From assembly GCA_964464175.1 (NCBI GenBank), contig CAYXFD010000033.1, positions 1 through 19,667 of the forward strand: a stretch of DNA of 19,667 nucleotides. Reading direction: 5' to 3'. The DNA comes from CAYXFD01 sp964464175 (GTDB lineage Bacteria; Cloacimonadota; Cloacimonadia; Cloacimonadales; JAJBBL01). Below the pieces are notes generated by a model. That model did not search any database. It was not told the origin of the DNA and saw only the letters and a list, made by a program, of their open reading frames with translations. Below are positions 8,044 through 15,616 of the stretch, piece by piece (the first letter of the stretch is position 1; each line of letters begins with the position of its first letter). The position numbers and the translations under genes are program-made.

Positions 8044-8970
8044 ATGAATTTTTTTGAAAGACTACAAGAACTCGACAGACGGTGGATATATTTGATGGTT
8101 GCTCTGGCAATAACCATCCCTCTTATCTTCGTCTATGACTCCAAGACCTATACAACCGAACCGACTGAGAATATCTACCAGATGATAGATTCTTTTGCCG
8201 GCAGAGAAGACAGGGCTATCCTGATCAATTTTATGCACGATGCTTCGACTATGCCGGAACTGTTTCCGATGGAAGTGGCAATACTCAGGCATGCTTTTCT
8301 TCGTAATGTAAAGGTGTTTACGATCTGTTTCACGCCAACCGCAGCTCCGCTGGTTGACTATGCTCTCAATACCGTTAAGGAAGAATTCGACCATATTGTC
8401 TCGGGTGAACACTATATCAATATTGGTTACAAACCTGCCGCCATTTATCTTCCCATAGTTCTGGGGATGGGAGATGATATTGCCGAGGCTGTCGAAACTG
8501 ATGCTGAGGGGCGACAGGTTGCCAATCTGCCGATGATGGAAGGAATAATCAACTACAATGAGATGAACCTGGTGATTGAGACTTCCGGTTCCTCCTTCGG
8601 AGCAGTCTGGTACACTTATGCCCGTCCAAGATTCGGGGTTAATGTCGCTGCCGGGATTACCGCAGTTATGGCTGCTGACGTTTATCCATATCTGCAAACA
8701 GGTCAGCTGATTGGCATCTTAGCCGGTTTGAAAGGTGCTGCTGAGTATGAAAAGATGGTTGATCTCTTCGCTGCCCAGGACAGGCCTTTCAGTCAGGAAA
8801 GAGCCCGGGAAGAACACGTCGCGATTACCGATGAAAGTGTTCCTTATATTTTCAGGACAGCCCGTATCGGTATGAATGCTCAGACGGTTGCTCATATATT
8901 GATTATCGTTTTCATTATCATCGGAAATGTTGGCTATTTCTTCGAAAAACAACGTGAAAAAAAGATGTGA
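8044..8970 (+). CDS. Two-helix anchored protein, DUF6754-like fold (C)
   Basis: A 308-residue protein with one transmembrane helix at each end (about 14-30 and 281-300) and a globular domain of about 250 residues between. Arg residues before the first helix (DRRW) and the basic tail EKQREKKM place both termini in the cytoplasm and the domain outside. By eye, the domain follows the same order of elements as the C-terminal domain of A: R-x-IL strand, a helix with AIL, a strand, a P...TVKE helix, then ET-G-S-x-GAV and YL...L-x-G-x-L. A distant homology is inferred, not proven. I start at ATG 8044, just after a G-rich ribosome site (AAGGGGGGAA, 8031-8040); an in-frame start at 7996 would overlap B and lacks such a site. 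The stop precedes D by 12 nt. Function unknown. Confidence 0.78.
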   Translation: MNFFERLQELDRRWIYLMVALAITIPLIFVYDSKTYTTEPTENIYQMIDSFAGREDRAILINFMHDASTMPELFPMEVAILRHAFLRNVKVFTICFTPTAAPLVDYALNTVKEEFDHIVSGEHYINIGYKPAAIYLPIVLGMGDDIAEAVETDAEGRQVANLPMMEGIINYNEMNLVIETSGSSFGAVWYTYARPRFGVNVAAGITAVMAADVYPYLQTGQLIGILAGLKGAAEYEKMVDLFAAQDRPFSQERAREEHVAITDESVPYIFRTARIGMNAQTVAHILIIVFIIIGNVGYFFEKQREKKM

Positions 8971-8982
8971 TAGGAGGAAAAA

Positions 8983-9582
8983 ATGTTTGAAACAATAAGT
9001 AACTGGATAGCAGCCTTTCTTACTCTCTGTATATTTTCCTTTCTTTACAGAGACAACCCCTTCTATCGCTTTGCCGAACATCTTCTGATAGGTGTGTCGC
9101 TTGGCTATTTTATCCCACTGGTGTACAATAACGCCTTTATTCCCTTCCTCTATACTCCGATCTTCCTGCAGCATAAGTATATCCTGATCTTACCCGCTAT
9201 CCTCGGTTCTTTCTATATCTTCAGATTTAACCGTAAATTGAGCTGGTTATCAAGATACCCTATCGTTTTTGGTCTCGGTATAGTAGGTTTGGGAGTACCT
9301 CTCTCCATGCATGCTCAGGTTCTGGTTCAGATGCGGAGTGCTATGCTTCCGATCATTGATATAAACTCTTTCCTGATCTTTGTGGGAACCGTAACTATCC
9401 TTCTCTATTTCTTCTTCTCGAAATCGCACGAAGGATTATACGGAAAGTTCACCCGGATCGGGGTCTGGTACATGATGATCGGCTTTGGCGCTTCTTTCGG
9501 TTATACCGTTATGGCGCGTCTTTCACTGCTGATCGGGAGAATTCAGTTCCTGGTCGGAGATGTCCTCAAGTTGATCCAATAA
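8983..9582 (+). CDS. Six-helix membrane protein with FYRFAEH motif (D)
   Basis: A 199-residue integral membrane protein with about six helices, near residues 4-21, 31-50, 66-81, 93-110, 127-146 and 157-178. The segment RDNPFYRFAEHLLIGVSLGY (23-42) is distinctive: an acidic and a histidine residue (E32, H33) lie at the start of a helix and could matter for function. AGGAGG (8972-8977) lies 5 nt before the ATG and right after the stop of C, which indicates coupling in one operon. The gene ends 14 nt before a strong intrinsic terminator, so it is the last gene of the A-B-C-D unit. I recognise no named family. Confidence 0.8.
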   Translation: MFETISNWIAAFLTLCIFSFLYRDNPFYRFAEHLLIGVSLGYFIPLVYNNAFIPFLYTPIFLQHKYILILPAILGSFYIFRFNRKLSWLSRYPIVFGLGIVGLGVPLSMHAQVLVQMRSAMLPIIDINSFLIFVGTVTILLYFFFSKSHEGLYGKFTRIGVWYMMIGFGASFGYTVMARLSLLIGRIQFLVGDVLKLIQ

Positions 9583-9596
9583 TAGTTATTCAGATG

Positions 9597-9638
9597 AACC
9601 TCTCACTTGTTGCCTTAAAACAAGTGAGAGGTTTTCTT
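9597..9638 (+). terminator. Intrinsic terminator after A-B-C-D operon
   Basis: A perfect 15-bp stem with arms 9597-9611 (AACCTCTCACTTGTT) and 9619-9633, a 7-nt loop, and the T-rich tail TTTTCTT. It lies 14 nt after the stop of D. It should end the four-gene transcript and separates it from the paralogue at 9782. Confidence 0.92.
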
Positions 9639-9781
9639 GATTACCGGGGTCAAAGAGAGCTGGTATTATACCTTTAGGGTACTTGACTGATCGCTGGATT
9701 TAATTCTGCCAAGCCGGCAATAGATTGATTTAAGTCAAGTAGTTGTCATTAATCTGTTTTCTTATCCTTCTTGAGGTTCCT

Positions 9782-12730
9782 ATGAAAAGACTGATCTCTT
9801 TTCTTATCATTCTTGGAGTTTTCTTTGTTTCTTTTATCACTACAATTTCAGCTTTAGATTTTTCTGACAACCGGGTAAAGGACTTTACTGTCGATGATTT
9901 ACCACACGACGACGGTTCTGGTCTTTTGCTCTCCTGGATACCTCTCCCGAGAGAAAAACGGATCATAGAATACCGCATCTACCGGGGAATAACCCCTGAC
10001 AGTCTGTTCTATATCGGACAGATTGAAGTTGACCCTAAACTCGGAGTTGTCTCTCCAAGGTTGTACTATTATGACAGAGACTTTACCGAGTTTGTCAGTC
10101 TCTATTCTCCTGCTTCTTTAAAAAAGGAGGTGCAGCAGCCTCCGGACAGTCCCCTTTACCGCGAAATGCCGCGGGATATCAGTATCTATAGCAGATATTT
10201 GAATCACTATTCGGTTCTCGGGGTAATTAACAAAGATGACTTTTATTATCGTTCTCAGCCAGTCGAGATGGCTGAACTGGATGAAACCGAAAACGAGGTG
10301 AAGACCGTTTATGCAGGCTTGACTCTTAGAAGTTTTGAAGGTCTTTACTCGATGCTGCTTCCTGAAAAACCCTATTATTATACTGTGGTTGCTGTTGATC
10401 AGCAGCGGCGTTTTCATCCTCCGAGTGAAATTGTCGAAGGGATCGCTTATGATAATCCCCCCGAAGAACCGAGAGAATTTGCGGCAGTTATTCTCTCTGA
10501 TCTGCAAAAAATGCAGTTCGAATGGCTAAACCCGATCTTTGAAGATGATATCTATCTGCGGAATGTCTATCTTCTGACCGAGAATCTGATTCCCGGCATG
10601 GAAGCTTATATTGCGCAGGAAAAGAGGAGAGAAGAAATACTTAACAGACAAGGAACGAATACTGAAGAGGAAGGCGCAGATCCTGCAACAGATTTCCCTA
10701 ATCCCGCCCTTCATATTCTTGCCTCTCCCACCGCCTTTCCCTATTCCTCAACGATAACGGGTTACCTAGAGTCTTCTGACGGAAAAATCAGTATCCTGAA
10801 CGGTGATGAGTTATATCCGGTAGCTTGGAATGATCTGGAGCAATACCGTTTTGTCTTTTCCTTTACCGACTACTCGGGCTACGAAAGTTTTTCGGAAATA
10901 GTTGAACCCCAGATCAGACAATCCCGGAGCAGACCTGTTTTACCCGAGTACATCATTCAGGATAAACCTGATGATAAAGGTGATTACAATCAGCTTCTCT
11001 TCGGTAAGCCCCTTGTCTTTATGACCCAGGGTGGGTTCCTCAACCAGGAAAGAACAAAACTCTCTCTTAATTATGATTACACAGATAATCGGGTAAACAG
11101 GTTAAAAAGTATTGTCTTTAAATTCTATGATTCCCGTGGCAGCTTTCTAACAGAGGTTTACGAATTTTTACCGGACAAGATGATAAAGGTCTCCATCCCT
11201 TCATTTGAACTGCTAAGCGAAGGTCTATTGGTGGAAATCGTACCGACTTTCAACAATGAAGATATTGAAGAGAGTTATCTTCTGACCCAAAAGATGTTTT
11301 ACAACGATGAATTTGGTTTTATCGAATACAGCGAGTTAGAAAACCGTGCTCCGGATGTAGTGAATGACGGAGAATTTGAGATCGTTTCCGAATACAGTTA
11401 CTATCTCTACAAAAGAGCGAAAGCGGATCGGGAATTCAGGCTTGCCAGGGCAATAAGTCCCTTTGCCAGATTGTTCGATGATAGTATTCCTTATGAAACA
11501 TCGATCTTCAAAATGGTTAGCAAATATGATCTGGAGAAAAATCTCCTGCTTGTTGACAGCAGTATAGGTATTACTTTCGACAGAGAAAGAGATACCGAAA
11601 TAAGCACGAATATCTTTCTTGCGGAAATTGAAAACGATATTACCCGCTATCAGAAACAGATTACAGCTTTAGAGAATGAACTGACTCAAACAGAAGATGA
11701 CGAAGCATCAGCCTGGTTGCTCAGCAGTGATCTTGAGTATTACCGGAACCTGCTATGGATGCAAACAGAACATCCTCTGATCGCCGAAGCTAATAAGATC
11801 ACTCCTGACCGAAAAAGAATGAAATACCTTGCTGATGTCCGGGAGCGGGATAAGAGGAGCTTTGAGTATATCTTTATCAAATCGGATGGTAAGGCACTCT
11901 TCTATCAGGATGATATTTATGATCAAGAGGACGAAACATACATCTTTCCCACCCCTGATTGGTTTACCCGCAACATGTTCCCCGCCCTTATTGCAACTTT
12001 GGTTTTCGGTTTGCTTGTCTTCCTGCTGATCCGTAAGGCTATGGCCGGTGATGATATGTTTATCCGTCCTATTGCCGGTCTGGAAGAAATCGATAATGCC
12101 ATCGGAAGAGCAACCGAAATGGGAAAACCGATCCTCTTTGTTCCTGGTATCGGTTATATTGAGGACATCGCAACCCTTGCCGCCCTCTCCATACTCAGTA
12201 ACGTTGCCCGAAAAGCCGCAGAATATGATACCAAAGTAATGGTGCCTGTTGCCGATTATATCGTTCTTCCGGTTGCCATGGAAACTGTAAAAGAGGCTCA
12301 CGTAGCTGCCGGCAGACCCGATACTTTCAACCGGGATGATATTTTCTATATTTCAGGAGATCAGTTCGCTTTCGTTGCCGGTGTAAATGGTATTATGGTC
12401 AGACAGAAAACCGTTGCTAATTTCTTCCTGGGTGTGTTTTTCGCGGAAGCCCTGATTATGACCGAAACCGGAAATGCCCAGGGAGCTATTCAAATAGCCG
12501 GATCTGATTCTATAACTCAGATTCCTTTCTTTATCGCTACCTGTGATTATACCCTCATCGGAGAAGAATTGTACGGAGCTTCGGCATATTTAGCCCGGGA
12601 ACCTTTGATGACAGGAACCCTGAAAGCTCAAGACTATACTAAAGTATTGATTCTCGCTTTTATCATTGCCGGAACAATTCTCTCTTCCTTCCGCTTAACC
12701 TTTTTGATCAACGCCTTCCCGGCTCAATAG
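9782..12730 (+). CDS. Second Fn3-like/DUF6754-type membrane protein (A')
   Basis: A 982-residue paralogue of the protein at 4423-7392, with the same order of parts. It has a signal sequence (MKRLISFLIILGVFFVSF, likely cut near residue 24) and Fn3-like regions at about 32-220 (LSWIPL, EYRIYRG, YYYTVVAVDQQRR) and 390-520 (DKPDDKGDYN). A helix lies at 733-750, the conserved domain at about 758-954 (IRPIAGLEEIDNAIGRATEM), and a terminal helix at 954-972. Over 197 aligned residues of the conserved domain I count about 74% identity by hand with no gap; the external part is clearly less similar. GAGG (9773-9776) sits 5 nt before ATG 9782. An in-frame TTG at 9743 would add 13 residues without a ribosome site. 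It follows the operon terminator by about 140 bp, so it probably has its own promoter, though I could not pick one. No B-, C- or D-like gene follows. Confidence 0.8.
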   Translation: MKRLISFLIILGVFFVSFITTISALDFSDNRVKDFTVDDLPHDDGSGLLLSWIPLPREKRIIEYRIYRGITPDSLFYIGQIEVDPKLGVVSPRLYYYDRDFTEFVSLYSPASLKKEVQQPPDSPLYREMPRDISIYSRYLNHYSVLGVINKDDFYYRSQPVEMAELDETENEVKTVYAGLTLRSFEGLYSMLLPEKPYYYTVVAVDQQRRFHPPSEIVEGIAYDNPPEEPREFAAVILSDLQKMQFEWLNPIFEDDIYLRNVYLLTENLIPGMEAYIAQEKRREEILNRQGTNTEEEGADPATDFPNPALHILASPTAFPYSSTITGYLESSDGKISILNGDELYPVAWNDLEQYRFVFSFTDYSGYESFSEIVEPQIRQSRSRPVLPEYIIQDKPDDKGDYNQLLFGKPLVFMTQGGFLNQERTKLSLNYDYTDNRVNRLKSIVFKFYDSRGSFLTEVYEFLPDKMIKVSIPSFELLSEGLLVEIVPTFNNEDIEESYLLTQKMFYNDEFGFIEYSELENRAPDVVNDGEFEIVSEYSYYLYKRAKADREFRLARAISPFARLFDDSIPYETSIFKMVSKYDLEKNLLLVDSSIGITFDRERDTEISTNIFLAEIENDITRYQKQITALENELTQTEDDEASAWLLSSDLEYYRNLLWMQTEHPLIAEANKITPDRKRMKYLADVRERDKRSFEYIFIKSDGKALFYQDDIYDQEDETYIFPTPDWFTRNMFPALIATLVFGLLVFLLIRKAMAGDDMFIRPIAGLEEIDNAIGRATEMGKPILFVPGIGYIEDIATLAALSILSNVARKAAEYDTKVMVPVADYIVLPVAMETVKEAHVAAGRPDTFNRDDIFYISGDQFAFVAGVNGIMVRQKTVANFFLGVFFAEALIMTETGNAQGAIQIAGSDSITQIPFFIATCDYTLIGEELYGASAYLAREPLMTGTLKAQDYTKVLILAFIIAGTILSSFRLTFLINAFPAQ

Positions 12731-12735
12731 AGGAA

Positions 12736-12873
12736 ATGTCAGTAAGAAAAAATAAAGTGATCCAGGTTTTAATCGTATTCTTCCGGGTAACCGTCTTAGG
12801 TTCCGGCAAGAAAATAAAGATGATCGAAAAGCAGTATCTTCTGGCAAGAGATGGCTTGAGAATTATTGTTTAG
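12736..12873 (+). CDS. Possible 45-residue small protein
   Basis: An open frame of 45 codons fills the gap between A' and psd. It starts 5 nt after the stop of A' and ends 6 nt before the psd ATG. The product is basic with a hydrophobic patch (VIQVLIVFF, 8-16). AGAGGA (12729-12734) lies upstream but is too close to the ATG (about 2 nt) for a good ribosome site. It is not recognisable and may be chance, but the tight fit between two genes makes it worth noting. Confidence 0.25.
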   Translation: MSVRKNKVIQVLIVFFRVTVLGSGKKIKMIEKQYLLARDGLRIIV

Positions 12874-12879
12874 AGTATT

Positions 12880-13854
12880 ATGAAACCACGTTTATACCGT
12901 AAACCGTCTTATAAGAGAATACCATCGATCTATTATATAGACCGTCAGACTAAACTGCTTAAAAAAGAGCGTATCCCTGCGGAACAATGGCTTAAATGGC
13001 TTTATCATGATCCTTTCGGCAATCTGGCTCTGGAGACGGTCATCAAACGCAAGAGCTTTTCCCGGATCTATGGCAGATTTATGAAAAGCCCCCGTTCCTC
13101 TCTAAAGATCAAGTCTTTCATCAAGATTTTCAATATCGATATTGACCGGTTCGAGAAAGAACTGAAGGATTATTCCTCCTTCAATGACTTCTTTATCAGA
13201 AAGATAAAGCATGAATACCGGAAAATCGACCCTGATCCCTTCACTGTGGTCTCACCTGCCGATGGGAAGATTCTTGCCTATGATAAGTTAGACAAAGGAC
13301 TTCATTTTATCGCTAAAGGACACGATTTCTCTCTACCTGAATTTTTGAATAACGAAAAACTGGCTGCTGAGTATTACAACGGTAGTATGCTCATTATTCG
13401 ATTGACTCCCGCAGATTACCACCGTTTTCATTTTCCGGTTGAAGGTATCCCCGGAAAATCACACAAGATCAAAGGGAAATATTACTCCGTCTCCCCAATC
13501 TCAATACAAAAGAAAATAAGGACCTATTGTCAGAATAAGCGAGAATATACGCTTATCAAATCAGCTCAGTTCGGAAATATCATCATGGCAGAGATCGGTG
13601 CTACTCTTGTCGGGAGCATTAGACAGACCTTCATACCCGAGAAACCCCACCAGAAAGGGGATGAAAAGGGATATTTCGAATTTGGCGGTTCCTCCGTTAT
13701 TCTGCTTTTTAAGGAAAACAGTCTCATTATCGATCAAGACATCTTACATAACACGCAGTTATCTTATGAAACGACAATCCGTTTCGGAGAAAGGATAGGC
13801 ACAGCAATAAAAAACAAGGAACAGGATATCTTACACACTCCCCCTAATCATTAA
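12880..13854 (+). CDS. psd: Phosphatidylserine decarboxylase proenzyme
   Basis: A 324-residue enzyme that decarboxylates phosphatidylserine to phosphatidylethanolamine at the inner membrane. It makes its own pyruvoyl group by self-cleavage. Visible motifs are SFNDFFIRKI (100-109), SPADGKI (125-131, catalytic D127), DYHRFHFP (179-186, H181 or H184), EIGATLVGSI (238-247), and the cleavage motif GGSS (269-272), with cutting expected between G270 and S271 so that S271 becomes pyruvoyl. The large N-terminal part and the GGSS form, rather than LGST, resemble the longer clostridial-type group. The ribosome site is weak (GAG 4 nt before the ATG). No phosphatidylserine synthase gene is in view. All key residues are present, so activity is likely. 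Confidence 0.92.
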   Translation: MKPRLYRKPSYKRIPSIYYIDRQTKLLKKERIPAEQWLKWLYHDPFGNLALETVIKRKSFSRIYGRFMKSPRSSLKIKSFIKIFNIDIDRFEKELKDYSSFNDFFIRKIKHEYRKIDPDPFTVVSPADGKILAYDKLDKGLHFIAKGHDFSLPEFLNNEKLAAEYYNGSMLIIRLTPADYHRFHFPVEGIPGKSHKIKGKYYSVSPISIQKKIRTYCQNKREYTLIKSAQFGNIIMAEIGATLVGSIRQTFIPEKPHQKGDEKGYFEFGGSSVILLFKENSLIIDQDILHNTQLSYETTIRFGERIGTAIKNKEQDILHTPPNH

Positions 13855-14041
13855 GAGAACTCTTCTTTTTACTTTCCTGATTTCAATTATTCCTCAGCTT
13901 TTCCCTGACGATTACTGCTCTTTCCCTTTCTTTATCTTTCATTCAGCTTGACCGAATCCATTATTACCCTCCGAGAAAATATTTGACACAATATTCCCTG
14001 AACTCCTTTTTGTGACAGATAAAATGAAAAGGAGCATTATC

Positions 14042-15505
14042 ATGGACGGGAAACAACGATATTTAGAAGCAGCCAAACAGGCTATGCAATGGAAAGAAAA
14101 CTACCGGAACCAAATGCGGAACAGCAGATTCGATACTATAGCCGTACACGGTCTATACTCGATGCAGGAAGCTTTAGATTTTAACCAGGGTTCTATTATT
14201 GAACCCATTTATTTATCTACCTCTCAATCTTACCGGGATTCGGACGAAATGGAACTCGCTCTGAGTTATCAGATTCCGACCTGGTGTTATGCCAGAATAG
14301 CCAATCCCAGTATGTACTACTTAGAAGCCCTCTTAGCCCTGCTGGAAGAATACCGTACCGGCAAGGAAACCTCCTGCCTCGTGACTTCCTCGGGAATGTC
14401 GGCGATCAGGACAGTGGTTGATGAATTTCTCCATCCTGACCCCAAAGACCCCCATAAACCCCGTAACTTTGTGGCAACCTCCCAGGTTTACGGCGGTACA
14501 TATCAGCTCTTTGCTGTCCGAAAAGATAAAGAAAGCGGTTGTGAATGGCGGAAAGTAATTGATTCCACTAATCTCGAAGAATGGGAATCACTGATCGATG
14601 AGAACACCCGCTTCCTATATGGTGAACTCCCCAGCAATCCTACCCTCGCCTTCTTTGATATTGAAAAAGTCGCAGCACTGGCACATAAATACGGTATCCC
14701 CCTCATTGTCGATGCCACTGTCGCTACCCCTGCCCTGATGAGACCTCTGGCTTTCGGAGCTGATATTGTTATCCATTCCGTTACTAAATCTCTGACAACA
14801 AGCGGATACGGAACAGCCGGAGCTATCATTGCCCGAAAAAATTTCCCGGCAAAGATCGATAATGACGATCTGAAAGCCGATTTTTGTACCTACCTGAAGC
14901 TTCTCCCCGGACGTGATTACGGTCCTAACCTTTCACCTATGCTCTGCAGCCTGATCATTAACGATGTCCGCACTTTGAGAATGAAGATGGACATTATGTC
15001 TAACAACACTCTCAGAGTCGCTGAATTTCTCTCCAATCATAAACATGTAGAGAGAGTTCAGTATCTCGGATTGGAAAATCATAAATTGCACAGCCTGGCA
15101 AAAAAATACATGTTCCTGGTTGATGCCGAAGATGACCCGCAATATATGAAACCGGTCAACCGTTACGGACATTTAATGTCCTTCGAGGTTAAAGGTGGTG
15201 CAGCGAATGCCCGCCTCGTCTTTGACGGATTTAACAGGATCTGGCGTGCTACTGACCTCGGCAGGATTAAGTCGGTAGCCACGATACCAGCTATCTCAAC
15301 CCATTCCCAGCAGGGAGAAGAGGGAAGGAAATTAGCAGCTATCCCCTCTAATCTAATCCGCCTCAGCGTCGGTGCCGAACACCCTGAAGATGTGATTAAA
15401 GACCTTGATCAGGCACTTGCCCTGCTTGACGGAAAAGAACTGAAACATGATGCCCCGAATTATTCCGTTGGCGGAGCTTCTTCTGCCCGAATGAGAAAAG
15501 GCTGA
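14042..15505 (+). CDS. Cys/Met-metabolism PLP-dependent enzyme
   Basis: A 487-residue member of the cystathionine gamma-synthase / O-acylhomoserine sulfhydrylase / methionine gamma-lyase family, longer than the usual 380-430 residues. Motifs: YARIANPS (83-90), the PLP phosphate loop SSGMSAI (116-122), a PLP-binding Asp in VDAT (D224), the Schiff-base lysine in HSVTKS (K249), and the C-terminal RLSVGAEHPEDVIKDL (440-455). Extra length lies at the N-terminus (about 30 residues), in a loop at 135-142, around 358-375, and in a tail after 465. I start at ATG 14042 because AAGGAG (14029-14034) is 7 nt upstream; the in-frame GTG 14012 and ATG 14024 lack a site. The gene is 111 bp before thrC and near a PGM-family gene linked to homoserine, so it probably uses an activated homoserine to make cystathionine or homocysteine. 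The substrate cannot be decided from the sequence. Confidence 0.85.
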   Translation: MDGKQRYLEAAKQAMQWKENYRNQMRNSRFDTIAVHGLYSMQEALDFNQGSIIEPIYLSTSQSYRDSDEMELALSYQIPTWCYARIANPSMYYLEALLALLEEYRTGKETSCLVTSSGMSAIRTVVDEFLHPDPKDPHKPRNFVATSQVYGGTYQLFAVRKDKESGCEWRKVIDSTNLEEWESLIDENTRFLYGELPSNPTLAFFDIEKVAALAHKYGIPLIVDATVATPALMRPLAFGADIVIHSVTKSLTTSGYGTAGAIIARKNFPAKIDNDDLKADFCTYLKLLPGRDYGPNLSPMLCSLIINDVRTLRMKMDIMSNNTLRVAEFLSNHKHVERVQYLGLENHKLHSLAKKYMFLVDAEDDPQYMKPVNRYGHLMSFEVKGGAANARLVFDGFNRIWRATDLGRIKSVATIPAISTHSQQGEEGRKLAAIPSNLIRLSVGAEHPEDVIKDLDQALALLDGKELKHDAPNYSVGGASSARMRKG

Positions 15506-15536
15506 TGGATAGCCCGACAGCTTAATTCATAATTTT

Positions 15537-15568
15537 GGAGGGGCACGGTTACCGTGCCCGCTACCTCC
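15537..15568. repeat. GC-rich palindrome, REP-like
   Basis: Arms GGGCACGGT (15541-15549) and ACCGTGCCC (15551-15559) with a 1-nt centre, flanked by GGAG and CTCC that extend the symmetry. It is similar in build to the REP-like palindromes at 18289 and 19006 (GGGG-rich arm, then CTAC nearby). It lies between the PLP enzyme and thrC and has no T-tract. It may be a dispersed repeat or an mRNA stem. Confidence 0.75.
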
Positions 15569-15616
15569 TTTCTGGTAAAAGATATGACCTATAATAAAAA
15601 ATTGCGGAGAAAAATA

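Noticed and set aside
8062..8697. 211-codon frame on the - strand
   Set aside because: It lies inside gene C, which has strong coding, topology and ribosome-site support on the + strand; the product of the - frame has no recognisable features.
13853..13870. Terminator after psd (AAGAG-AA-CTCTT then CTTTTT)
   Set aside because: A 5-bp AT-rich stem with a 2-nt loop overlapping the stop codon is too weak to call.
13983..14023. Promoter before the PLP enzyme (TTGACA at 13983-13988)
   Set aside because: No good -10 box at 16-18 bp spacing; GATAAA is about 29 bp away.
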